Shown piece after piece: positions 20,330 through 29,269 of a stretch of DNA of 64,000 nucleotides (position 1 is the first letter of the stretch; every line of letters begins with the position of its first letter). This stretch comes from Pseudoips prasinana (taxonomy: Eukaryota; Arthropoda; Insecta; Lepidoptera; Nolidae). A program made the position numbers and the translations under genes. The notes beneath the pieces are model-generated. The model did no database searches and had not been told where the DNA came from. It saw nothing but the letters and a program-made list of their open reading frames with translations. The stretch is from positions 25,800,330-25,864,329 of the forward strand of contig OX621245.1 in NCBI GenBank assembly GCA_951640165.1, read 5' to 3'.

Positions 20330-21385
20330 AGAATTAGTATCGCATACTTCGGTTGTTGTTCAGCTATATAATTTGTACCACTTGTTAAGACAACTAAGGT
20401 ATTGATTTTAATGTAAGTATAATATTTTTAGAACTTGGGATTAATTAATAAAATAAAAAGAATATTTCAATTATTTTCAATAAATAAACGTTATAAAATC
20501 GTAAACTAAACGCAGTTACGTTTACAGAAATTGCCATGAGTAAAATAATATAAATGTCGAAATTATAATTAGTTATTTATAAATGGGAACAACATTACAT
20601 ATAAATCATATAATTAAAGACTTATTTATTATACCTAAGAAAGCACAGTAGTTGCATTAAATCGAAATAATTAATGATTTAGAATAGGAACGATTTTCGT
20701 CGTCAATATTTTTTTTGTTCATGGCAATTATTTATTGACAGGCAAAGACAATCTGTCAGGTATTTATTGCTGTTGTTTTAATACATGTCATCAATTTAGC
20801 AAATAATCTTGCAGATATTACGTGAGTTCAGCATCAGTTCCTCCGTGCTATATTATATATCTGTTGACAGTGGATTCACGAAAAGACGCTTTATCATTTA
20901 ATTAAAATGACGAGTTTGCAATGTGTTAATTGCAACATTCGTTTGCCCCGACTAAGAAGACAAGCATTATCCGAAGAGAGTGAAGTTCTCAATAAACCCA
21001 ATGTTGCTTTGTGCTATGTGATTATTATTGTTTGGTACTTATAAGAAGATATTCTTAGATGAAGTAATACTAAGGATAAATCAATAATAATATCAATCAA
21101 ATTAATGTAGTTACAAAAAACAAAGAATCTATTGTTTTATTTACCTCCACAAAAAACCTCATATATAACCCCTCGCAACCTCTGACAAATGTACACTGAG
21201 TTATGAACTATGTAATGAATGGAAATAAAGACCTTTTCATTATTTCAACAAATAATAGCTTTTTGCATCTTCCTAACCTAACTCGCGACCCGTTTAGGGT
21301 TTTCGGGACAGGTTCGGAATAAATCCATGTAAAAAACTATAAAAAGAGCTAAAACATTTACTTTATCAACATAACAATGTTTATG
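20330..21385. other. AT-rich stretch, nothing recognised
   Basis: No supported gene, SINE head or Helitron end. Confidence 0.5.
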
Positions 21386-21387
21386 TA

Positions 21388-21633
21388 ATAATAATATCCA
21401 GGGACAATGTCACACAGATCATCCTAGCCCCAAACTAAGCAAAGCTTGTACTATGGGTACCAGGCGACGATATACATACTTATATAGATAGATAAATACT
21501 TAAATACATAGAAAACATCCATGACTCAGAAACAAATATTCGTGCTCATCACACAAATATTTGCACTTACCGGGATTCGAACCCAGGACCACCAGCTTCG
21601 TAGGCAGGAACACTACCAACTAGGCTACGGTGT
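21388..21633 (-). repeat. SINE-B, full length
   Basis: Minus-strand copy with B box (GGTCCTGGGTTCGAATCCC), A box (TAGCCTAGTTGGTAG) and the CAAGCTTTGCTTAGTTTGGG tail, ending in an ATT-rich run at the left. Nearly identical to 43712-43962. Confidence 0.88.
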
Positions 21634-22033
21634 AAATATAATATGTAACAATCTTCATTGGTACACTATTTCATTGCCACATCAGTAGACAGACTTTGAT
21701 ATTTACAATATCTTTATTACTTAGGCAGTAAGAGTGATTTTCGAAATGCAATGTTTCCACGGTCATGGGGTTGACCCACAGATTACCAAACGTAACCTTA
21801 AAATAAAACTGGCTATAACTTTTATATCCCAAGTTCTAAAAGTCTAAGAAATTAAAAATGCCTTTTCTATCACATTAACCACCAATTAAAACATAAAATA
21901 TCCCGTAACACGAAATTTTACTAGCGGTACAAAAGTCTCATACATTTTTGCCGTTTACCTTTATACAATTCAATTTAGATATGTCTAAATAATATTATTA
22001 AAACTGATATGAGGAGCTAACATAATGAAACAG

Positions 22034-22195
22034 AGTAACGGGTAACTCACGTAATTAATTTTATGTTGGATTCGGCCAACATCTTCAGGGCGAATGCGAC
22101 CCGAACGACGTCGCGTCCCGTCTCGCACTTCTTGAAGAAGTTGAAACTGTTGGCCAAATCCAGCATAAAATTAATTACGTGAGTTACCCTTTACT
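22034..22195. mobile_element. MITE with about 45-bp inverted repeats
   Basis: Arms begin AGTAACGGGTAACTCACG on the left and its near-exact inverse on the right. The arm from 22040 pairs with 22149-22189 over 41 bp with two mismatches. The GC-rich centre (GCGACCCGAACGACGTCGCG) contrasts with the AT-rich surroundings. Target duplication not clear. Non-coding. Confidence 0.75.
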
Positions 22196-22199
22196 ATCT

Positions 22200-22788
22200 T
22201 TCGAGATGTCTAAAACTTATGTACATATAACCAAAAAAAACAAAAAATAAGCTTTGCTTAGTTTGGGCAAGATGGTGCTGTGTGTAATGTTATACCAGAA
22301 AGTATGTTAAAAATAGATGTCGTAAATTTGATATCACAGCGTGGATTCATGTAATGGATTGGCTTAGAATGACAATGAATAATTTAAATTTATGATTTCT
22401 CAGTTCTGAGTATAAGGGCTAGTTCACTAATGTAATTTGCGAAAAAGCCCCTCTCGGTTCCGACTAAATAAATGCTTATAACTTGGGATTTTTATGAAAT
22501 ATAGATACGAACCTTCCCAATATAATAATAAAATTACCTCCGAATTTTAACCCAGTAGCTCGGTTTTCTGCGATTCCCAATATAATCAGATTCCTAATAA
22601 GTCATATCTATTGAGGAGCTACAATGCCTAAAACAATCAGTATTTGTCTAAGATGTCAAAATTTTCTTAAAAAGACATTGTAGGGATTTAAAGTCTTTTA
22701 AATGTTTTTTATTTCGATTTTAATACTTCGTGTGCCCACACAAAAACATTAAAAAGAATTATACATTCTAATCAGCCGGATAGAACGT
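22200..22788. other. Intergenic; SINE tail scrap only
   Basis: GCTTTGCTTAGTTTGGGCA at about 22251 is a SINE tail fragment. Nothing else recognised before the DIRS element. Confidence 0.5.
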
Positions 22789-22790
22789 AC

Positions 22791-22928
22791 AATTACACTC
22801 TGCTCTGTCCTCGAGATCAAGAAAACTATGTAGTAACGCGCAGCTACTGCTATCCAACCACTAAATTTGAAATCAACAGATTAGCAAAAATAAGTACAAC
22901 TTGCAGCGCCCTCTCTCGATATGTCATT
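22791..22928 (+). repeat. DIRS left inverted terminal repeat
   Basis: The core 22813-22928 is the exact inverse of 27625-27740 (116 bp). The outer 22 bases (AATTACACTCTGCTCTGTCC start) are unique to this end and are found, inverted, in the left half of the internal complementary region. Confidence 0.9.
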
Positions 22929-23029
22929 CGCGTTTTAGTGCTCACGCTATCTGCCACGCATTTTTTCGTTTCCCTTAAATAATTTAAATATTTAAATTAT
23001 ACGAAGTGTTTTTTGGCTAAGAATATAAA

Positions 23030-23265
23030 ATTTGAACGGAACATTTGAACGGAATGTGTCCGCCATTAAAATAAACATAGCGGTGTACAATTCATAGGGA
23101 TTGATACCAGTGCTATAACAATATCTTTGTGAACATTACAATGGAATGTTTCCGGCATGATATTGATTTCAAAATATCTACTTTTTAGTAGTAGTATTTA
23201 AAATGTTTCCTTTGAGCTGTTGATGTGATTGTGAACATTAATTACAATGGAATGTTTCCGTCACG
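23030..23265 (+). repeat. DIRS leader with a repeated motif
   Basis: Between the left terminal repeat and Gag, GGAATGTTTCCG occurs twice inside longer direct repeats (about 23132-23158 and 23232-23263, both starting GTGAACATTA), and a looser form GGAATGTGTCCG lies at about 23052. A regulatory role is speculative. Confidence 0.5.
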
Positions 23266-23358
23266 ATTTCCTACATACCTACTTGGTAACTTATATGACG
23301 CAGTCAAACCCACCTAAACCGCACACAAAAAGAAGGCCATTCCTTGACGTCACAATTC

Positions 23359-24402
23359 ATGCCCATTTCAGACGAGCCATTTAGAAGCAATAGTGATGAA
23401 GGTCCCTCAACGTCTCTTAAGATACCCCTACAATCAATCGAACTGAATACAAACCCTGCAAATGAGGCAGTAGTCCCGGCTAACCACAGGGATAGCACAT
23501 CAGGGAACCCTCCAGAGGTAGCAGCCTCTAAAATATTCTCACCTGAAGTGACTGATAGCGCCATCGAGGGCATACTAACCATCGAAAACCAACCAATTCA
23601 AGACATTCTTCCAGATGATATTTTAGAAATATTAGGCGAAGCTCCTGTTGGAGATAAAAGGTTCGGGCCAGCAGTAAATTCAAGTCTGGCTATTAGGTGG
23701 GAGCATACTGCGACAAATGGTCTTTCTAAAGAAGTAAAGAAGGACATCTTGGCCAAACATGACATTCCAGAAAACTGTAAAAAAATTGACGCTCCTATAC
23801 TTAATCAAGAGGTAAAAGCAGCCTTGTCAGATTTTCTCAATAAAAAAGACAAAGCTATTGAAAATAAGCAAAAACAAATTGCCTTGATAATCGCTTGCTT
23901 AGGAGATGCTCTTTCACTTGTCTTATCATCGGACAATACTAATTTAAAGCTTGTTAAGTCATTAACAGATGCTGGAAAACTGGCTTGCGACTTGCAACAC
24001 ACGGAATCCATGATTCGTAGAAGTTTTATTTGCTCTTCCATTAAAAAAGGCATAAAAGATCATCTCTACACAACTCAAATAGACAGCCATCTCTTTGGCA
24101 GCCAGTTGGGTGACCTTTTAAAAGCCGCAAAAGCGATAAACAAAACAGGCGAGGAAATGAAAACTGCTGCCCCTGCACCTGGGTTTTCAAGACGTTTTCC
24201 TAATCCCATGGGAAATTTAAACGCGAGACGCCCACCTCCGCCCACGGGCAGGCAAACAGGAGCTGCGGCGAGACGTCCGATGATGCCTGCGCCGACCAAC
24301 CGATCAGAGTATCATCGCCAACAGCGCCGCGCTCCGCCGCCGCCGACACAGCCGCGCGCACCCTACAAGCGCTCACAGACCCACGCACCGCACCGCCGCT
24401 AG
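23359..24402 (+). CDS. DIRS Gag-like protein
   Basis: First frame of the DIRS element, 347 residues from the first ATG (23359); the frame is open a little further upstream but without an ATG. By position and size it is the structural (Gag) protein. Visible parts: an acidic, Ser/Pro-rich N-terminus; a middle region after residue 110 (DKRFGPAVNSSLAIRW, then helix-rich segments around DFLNKKDKAIENKQKQIA) that resembles DIRS Gag; and a strongly basic Arg/Pro-rich C-terminus from about residue 265, likely nucleic-acid binding. No CCHC zinc knuckle is present. The last about 200 bp overlap the RT frame. Identification rests mainly on context. Confidence 0.8.
   Translation: MPISDEPFRSNSDEGPSTSLKIPLQSIELNTNPANEAVVPANHRDSTSGNPPEVAASKIFSPEVTDSAIEGILTIENQPIQDILPDDILEILGEAPVGDKRFGPAVNSSLAIRWEHTATNGLSKEVKKDILAKHDIPENCKKIDAPILNQEVKAALSDFLNKKDKAIENKQKQIALIIACLGDALSLVLSSDNTNLKLVKSLTDAGKLACDLQHTESMIRRSFICSSIKKGIKDHLYTTQIDSHLFGSQLGDLLKAAKAINKTGEEMKTAAPAPGFSRRFPNPMGNLNARRPPPPTGRQTGAAARRPMMPAPTNRSEYHRQQRRAPPPPTQPRAPYKRSQTHAPHRR
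24213..24219 (+). promoter_or_regulatory. Candidate -1 ribosomal frameshift site (A AAU UUA)
   Basis: In the Gag frame the codons GGA AAT TTA place the heptamer A AAT TTA exactly in the X XXY YYZ phase. Slipping back one base enters the RT frame, which is open from 24204, ten bases earlier, to the RT stop. GC-rich sequence capable of structure follows (24221 onward). The RT frame has no ATG near its start, so a mechanism of this kind is needed. Frameshifting itself is inferred. Confidence 0.55.
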
Positions 24403-24407
24403 AACCG

Positions 24408-26291
24408 GTGAGTCATGCAGGACGTTTGTCATACTTCCTTGAAAGATGGCGCCTAATTACAAATGATGCAGTACTATTATCTTGGATTGAGGGTTATAAA
24501 TTACCTTTTAATACCAATGCGTTACAAAATCACACGCCATCATTACCTACCTTAAACAAGTCTGATTTAAGAAATTATGGGGTGATTATCAAAGATTTAA
24601 TTAAAATAGGCGCAATATCGCCCTGTCAGCCATGTTATGGTCAATATCTATCGAGCACATTTCTTGTGCCCAAACCTGATGGAAGACAACGATTTATCTT
24701 AAATCTGAAGTCTTTAAATAGATTTATCGATACAAACCATTTTAAATTAGAAGATCTTCGCACTACGATAAAATTAATTTATAAGAATTATTATCTAGCT
24801 ACAGTTGATTTAAAGGACGCATATTTTGTAATTCCAATTGAAGAAAATTTTCGAAAATTTTTACGTTTCAAAATACCATCTATTCAGGATCTGGATAAAT
24901 TTTATGAATTCAATGTCCTTCCATTTGGTTTGTGCACAGCTCCATACGTTTTTACGAAGCTTCTTAAGCCTGTGATGGCTTTATTAAGAAGTTTAGGCTA
25001 TTTGTCAACAATTTATTTAGATGACGTATGCTGTATTGGAAAAACTTATAAGGAATGTCTAGAGAACGTTGAAATGACTAAATTAATTCTAGAGTCTTTA
25101 GGATTTGTTATTAACTATGGAAAGAGTTCATTGACTCCAAAAACCAGCTGTAAATATTTGGGCTTTATTATTAACACAGAGTTATTTCATATCAGTTTAA
25201 CTTGTGATAAAAAGACACATATCATAAAAGAGATCAATTATTTTATGACACTAAAAAGTTGCAAAATAAGATGTCTCGCTCGCCTTGTGGGTCTGCTTGT
25301 ATCAGCTTGTCCAGGTATTCAATACGGCTGGTTATATACAAAAGAGTTAGAGAGGTGTAAATATTTAGCGTTATTAGAATCAGGTAATAATTATGAAAGT
25401 TATATGGTTATACCTTCACATATACACCAAGATTTATTTTGGTGGTTGAAAGCTATTATAAACAACGTCAATCCTATTCGTGACGAAAATTATTTGATTG
25501 AAATATTTTCTGATGCGAGCAAAACAGGGTGGGGGGTGGCATGCGAAAAAGAGACGGCAAAGGGACAGTGGACTACTACGGAAAAAGATCTGCATATTAA
25601 CTTACTAGAACTAATGGCAGCCTTTTTTGGACTGAAGATATTTACCAAAAAGCTTAAAAATTGCCAGATTCTTTTGCGCATTGACAATACCACAGCCATA
25701 TCCTATATTAATCGTATGGGTGGCATTAGGTTTCCGCATCTAAATAAAATTACAAAACAACTTTGGCAGTGGTGCGAGGAAAGAAATATTTATGTTTTCG
25801 CCTCTTATATTAGTTCTGGAAATAATGAAATAGCTGACGCAGAATCTAGGGCTACACATCCTGACATAGAATGGGAACTAAGTAATCATGCCTACAACAA
25901 AATTGTCCACACGTTCAGTACACCAAAAATTGATCTGTTTGCATCCAGAATCAATAAAAAATGTGATATGTATGTGTCATGGCAAAAAGACCCTGACGCT
26001 TACGCAATCAATGCCTTTACACTGAATTGGAATAATCTAAATTTTTATGCATTTCCACCATTTGCTATCATATTAAAGACTTTCAGGAAAATTATTACAG
26101 ATGAAGCTGAAGGCATTGTTGTTGTGCCATACTGGCCTACTCAGCCATGGTTCCCTTTGTTCGAAAGTTTGTTAGTATCCAAACTTATCCTGTTCAAACC
26201 GAATGACCAAGCTCTTTTGTCATGTTCCCACAGACCACCACCACCACGGCTTACCCTGGCTGCAGGCAGATTGTCAGGACGGCACTACTAA
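24408..26291 (+). CDS. DIRS reverse transcriptase / RNase H / methyltransferase-like polyprotein
   Basis: Copies the element's RNA into DNA. The marked start is the first possible non-ATG codon (GTG), used only for numbering; the frame is open from 24204 and lacks a nearby ATG, so expression probably comes by -1 frameshift from Gag. Domains: DIRS-type RT starting with GRLSYFLERW, the VDLKDAYF block, LPFGLCTAPYVF and catalytic YLDD (residues 203-206); RNase H with FSDAS (D369), NLLELMA (E401), RIDNTTA (D426) and IADAESR (D477); then a region from DLFAS (509) through NKKCDMYVSW to YAFPPF (FPPF near 549-552), which corresponds to the Dam-like methyltransferase domain of DIRS elements, with PPF in place of the usual (D/N)PPY. 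627 residues, no internal stop. The end overlaps the recombinase frame by 70 bp. Confidence 0.93.
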   Translation: MSHAGRLSYFLERWRLITNDAVLLSWIEGYKLPFNTNALQNHTPSLPTLNKSDLRNYGVIIKDLIKIGAISPCQPCYGQYLSSTFLVPKPDGRQRFILNLKSLNRFIDTNHFKLEDLRTTIKLIYKNYYLATVDLKDAYFVIPIEENFRKFLRFKIPSIQDLDKFYEFNVLPFGLCTAPYVFTKLLKPVMALLRSLGYLSTIYLDDVCCIGKTYKECLENVEMTKLILESLGFVINYGKSSLTPKTSCKYLGFIINTELFHISLTCDKKTHIIKEINYFMTLKSCKIRCLARLVGLLVSACPGIQYGWLYTKELERCKYLALLESGNNYESYMVIPSHIHQDLFWWLKAIINNVNPIRDENYLIEIFSDASKTGWGVACEKETAKGQWTTTEKDLHINLLELMAAFFGLKIFTKKLKNCQILLRIDNTTAISYINRMGGIRFPHLNKITKQLWQWCEERNIYVFASYISSGNNEIADAESRATHPDIEWELSNHAYNKIVHTFSTPKIDLFASRINKKCDMYVSWQKDPDAYAINAFTLNWNNLNFYAFPPFAIILKTFRKIITDEAEGIVVVPYWPTQPWFPLFESLLVSKLILFKPNDQALLSCSHRPPPPRLTLAAGRLSGRHY

Positions 26292-27232
26292 AAAGAGGCG
26301 TCCCTCCTTCTTCTATTGATATTATGTTTGCTTCACTTTCTAACAATACTATGAAACAATACGATACAGGTTTAAAAAAATGGTTCAATTTTTGCCAATC
26401 TCATAACGTTGATTTATATGAAGCTTCTATTCCTAATATTATATATTTTCTTACAAGCCTTTATAATGGTGGAGCCCAATATGGAACGTTAAATAGTCAT
26501 CGATCAGCGTTGTCATTAATAATTGGATCAAGAATTGGATCTGATGACAGAATGATTCGTTTATTTAAAGGTTTCTTTAAGTTAAGACCACCGGCTCCAA
26601 AATACAATGAAACTTGGGATCCTTCGATCATACTAAATTACTTGCACAATTTATATCCTAATGATGAGTTGAATCTAGAATGTCTAACCAAAAAAACTGT
26701 AACTCTAATTGCATTAGTCACAGCCCACAGGGTTCAGACAATTTCAAAAATTAGTATAAACAATATTTGTGTTAATTCTGACTATATTAGTATTAAAATT
26801 CCAGACTTGATTAAGACTTCATGCATTGGATCAACACAACCCTGTCTTCACCTACCATTTTTTACCAGACAGCCACAAATTTGTCCGGCAAGCGCACTTA
26901 GATCTTATATTAAAAAGACTCAGTCGATTAGAGGTGAAGAAGAACATCTTTTCATAAGCCTTAAAAGTCCATATAAAGCTGTAAGTTCACAGTCACTAAG
27001 CCGCTGGATAAAGAATGTTTTATGTGACAGTGGTGTTGATACCAGTAAATTCAAGGCACACTCCACCAGACATGCGTCTACTTCAGCAGCTCTTAGGTCA
27101 GGCGTATCCATAGACCTAATTAGAAAAACTGCTGGCTGGAGTGGGTCTTCATCAGTATTTGCCAGGTTTTATCAAAGACCCGTGTTAAATAATAATGCCA
27201 ATGATTTTGCTTTATCTATTTTAAATGCCTAA
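26222..27232 (+). CDS. DIRS tyrosine recombinase
   Basis: Site-specific recombinase of the lambda-integrase type, which joins the circular DNA intermediate to the genome; its presence in place of a DDE integrase defines DIRS elements. The ATG at 26222 is the first after a stop in this frame and overlaps the end of the RT frame by 70 bp. Visible: an N-terminal SAM-like core-binding domain (KQYDTGLKKWFNFCQ, then HRSALSLII), and the catalytic domain with Arg170 (TAHRVQTIS), His280 and Arg283 (HSTRHAS), Trp306 (GW) and nucleophile Tyr317 (FYQRP). All tetrad-type positions are present, 336 residues, full length for the family. It is the last gene; the 3' region holds a TA-rich tract and the internal complementary region. 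Confidence 0.95.
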   Translation: MFPQTTTTTAYPGCRQIVRTALLKRGVPPSSIDIMFASLSNNTMKQYDTGLKKWFNFCQSHNVDLYEASIPNIIYFLTSLYNGGAQYGTLNSHRSALSLIIGSRIGSDDRMIRLFKGFFKLRPPAPKYNETWDPSIILNYLHNLYPNDELNLECLTKKTVTLIALVTAHRVQTISKISINNICVNSDYISIKIPDLIKTSCIGSTQPCLHLPFFTRQPQICPASALRSYIKKTQSIRGEEEHLFISLKSPYKAVSSQSLSRWIKNVLCDSGVDTSKFKAHSTRHASTSAALRSGVSIDLIRKTAGWSGSSSVFARFYQRPVLNNNANDFALSILNA

Positions 27233-27338
27233 ATAAAAGGTGTTAATTATAATGAATATTATGATATTTCAATTTAATAGTTTAGTAAGACTTGTGTAAC
27301 CAATAAAAAGTGTTATACCACGTATATCTTTTTATTAG

Positions 27339-27372
27339 AGATATATATATATATATGTATATACATATATTA
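27339..27372 (+). repeat. (AT)n-rich tract in DIRS 3' region
   Basis: AT dinucleotides interrupted by single G and C bases, between the recombinase stop and the internal complementary region. Confidence 0.8.
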
Positions 27373-27405
27373 CATACATACAACGCATTTTGATGCTTTC
27401 AAATT

Positions 27406-27525
27406 CTACATAGTTTTCTTGATCTCGAGGACAGAGCAGAGTGTAATTAATTGATGATTAAACGAACTTACCTGAAGTGAAGTTCTATCCCAATTACACG
27501 AAGGCTCTGTCCGAAGAGATCAAGA
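27406..27525 (+). repeat. DIRS internal complementary region
   Basis: The left half (27406 to about 27453) is the inverse of the extreme left end of the element, and the right half (about 27450-27525) is the inverse of the extreme right end (27733-27807). The two meet at AATTAATT. In DIRS models this region templates the completion of the ends and the circle junction. Confidence 0.92.
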
Positions 27526-27624
27526 CCCACCCAGTCCCTTACACTCATAATCACATAATATTTATGAGTCCCTAATGCGTTTTATGTATGGTAACTGAGG
27601 ATCCCGTTCCTTTACTTTAAACTA

Positions 27625-27807
27625 AATGACATATCGAGAGAGGGCGCTGCAAGTTGTACTTATTTTTGCTAATCTGTTGATTTCAAATTTAGTGGTTGGA
27701 TAGCAGTAGCTGCGCGTTACTACATAGTTTTCTTGATCTCTTCGGACAGAGCCTTCGTGTAATTGGGATAGAACTTCACTTCAGGTAAGTTCGTTTAATC
27801 ATCAATT
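27625..27807 (-). repeat. DIRS right inverted terminal repeat
   Basis: 27625-27740 is identical, inverted, to 22813-22928. The outer 67 bases are specific to this end and recur inverted in the internal complementary region. The element ends with CATCAATT at 27807. Confidence 0.9.
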
Positions 27808-27816
27808 ATTTTCAAG

Positions 27817-28033
27817 TAGCTGTGCCCCGCGGTTTGACCCGCATTAAACTTTATAAATTATAGCCTATGTGTTAATCCAGGGTGTCAGCTAACTCCATAC
27901 CAAATTTGATTAAAACTGCTCCAGCCGTAAGTAGAAGTAACAAAAATGTGTATGTTTGTTACTTCTTCACGTCTAACGGCTGGAGCTGGCTGGAGGACAC
28001 TCACAAACTTTCGCCTTCATAATATTAGTGAGA
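27817..28033 (-). mobile_element. Hel-2 Helitron with internal inverted duplication
   Basis: Carries GTGCCCCGCGG, AATCCAGGGTGTCAGCTAAC and CACAAACTTTCGCC. The terminal CTAG has lost its first bases. Between 27918 and 27986 an extra inverse copy of the GCTCCAGCCG...AGTAACAAA segment produces a foldback not present in other copies. It starts only about 10 bp beyond the DIRS right end. Confidence 0.8.
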
Positions 28034-28034
28034 T

Positions 28035-29190
28035 GTTTAACATCGAGGTTTTACAACACTAAGTAAAACAACCTGTATATATTAGTAGATTGCACAAAAC
28101 ATTAAGGGGATTGGATAGGCTGAAAGTGACACAATTTCGTCGGTGAAACTGCAATACCGCGTAATTAAAAATGTTGACTACGCATTTCTAATGCTTATGC
28201 CTTAGATGAAATAAGAGTTATAATGGCGTAGCAAACATTTCTGGTTACGTTTTTCTTTTCCTTTTTTTGACGTGTTCCCAGACTCATATAACGTGGTTTT
28301 ATTCAAGGCAAGAGTGAACACTGAACAGGCATCTTATGGCTGCGGTCCACCTTCAACCACATTATTCACTTACCATCAGGTGAGATCGTGCTTAAGCGCG
28401 AACCCATCCAGCATAAAAAGTGTTCAATAACAAAACTGTGCAATAGGTTTGTACGATTTTTGATTAGTTAATATTTAAAAACCAAATGTATTGGACTAAA
28501 AATAGTTATAAAGCAACCTACTTGTAAGGAAATTGTTGAATAATTCATTCGTTTTAAAACAATCTGATATCATCAAACGTTGTGCAAATCTATTCCACAC
28601 ATTTTATATTGTTTACATGTTGAATGAATGTTGCCAATTTTGGTCCTATAAGAAAAATGTGTTTATACACACTCAGCCTATCCATTGCCCTTAAAGGACC
28701 AATAGAAAAAGCACTCAGAGCTGTCGTGGTTCGAAAAATAACATTTCAGCGTTGATATATATTGGACTGTAATTGGCCCTCTACAGGATCTAGAGTGCTG
28801 GCCAAACTAATAACGCTAAATCAAATTAATCTGGATTTCTAGAATGAGCTAAGAATTATTTAATCCAGAAACGTTACAATGAGGTCAACCAAATCGATAA
28901 ATAAGGCCTGAATTCTAAGCGACTCTTTTCACACTCCCATTCGAGTTCGTTTTGGCCGACCGCCAATCACAAACTAGAGGCTTAAATGCTAACACTTTTA
29001 AACAATACACCCGCTGATACAATACTTCAACTTAGTACAGAACATAGCTTTACTTACTTACGTTAACTCATAGGGAAGACTTCGGTTTATCGGTATAACA
29101 ACTGATTAGAGCCAAAATGGATATGCGGACATACAGAATGCATTGCCTATTATCTAAAAGAAGAACTATCAAATTTCGTTTTTGACTGCA
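28035..29190. other. AT-rich stretch, nothing firmly recognised
   Basis: A weak family J-like scrap (CTTACCATCAGGTGAGA, about 28370) is the only hint of a repeat. No coding region. Confidence 0.45.
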
Positions 29191-29192
29191 CG

Positions 29193-29265
29193 TGTGTGGC
29201 GCAGCGGTTAAGACAGCCGCCTCGCCATTTCGTGGACCGCATTTAATTCCAGCACAGCACAAATA
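29193..29265 (+). repeat. tRNA-like SINE head, decayed
   Basis: TGTGGCGCAGCGGTTAAGAC resembles an A box, but the B box region (GTGGACCGCATTTAATTCC) is degraded. It is not a plausible functional tRNA. Confidence 0.4.
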
Positions 29266-29269
29266 TTTG

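Larger units (their letters stand above)
22791..27807 (+). mobile_element. DIRS1-like tyrosine-recombinase retrotransposon, full length
   Basis: A 5017-bp element with the complete DIRS1 architecture: left and right inverted terminal repeats, an internal complementary region (27406-27525) whose two halves are the inverse of the two outer ends, and three frames in the order Gag, RT/RNase H/MT-like, tyrosine recombinase. No flanking target duplication, as expected for recombinase-mediated integration. All frames are open and the terminal repeat cores are identical, so this copy may be recent. DIRS elements replicate through a circular DNA intermediate that the recombinase inserts. Confidence 0.93.
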
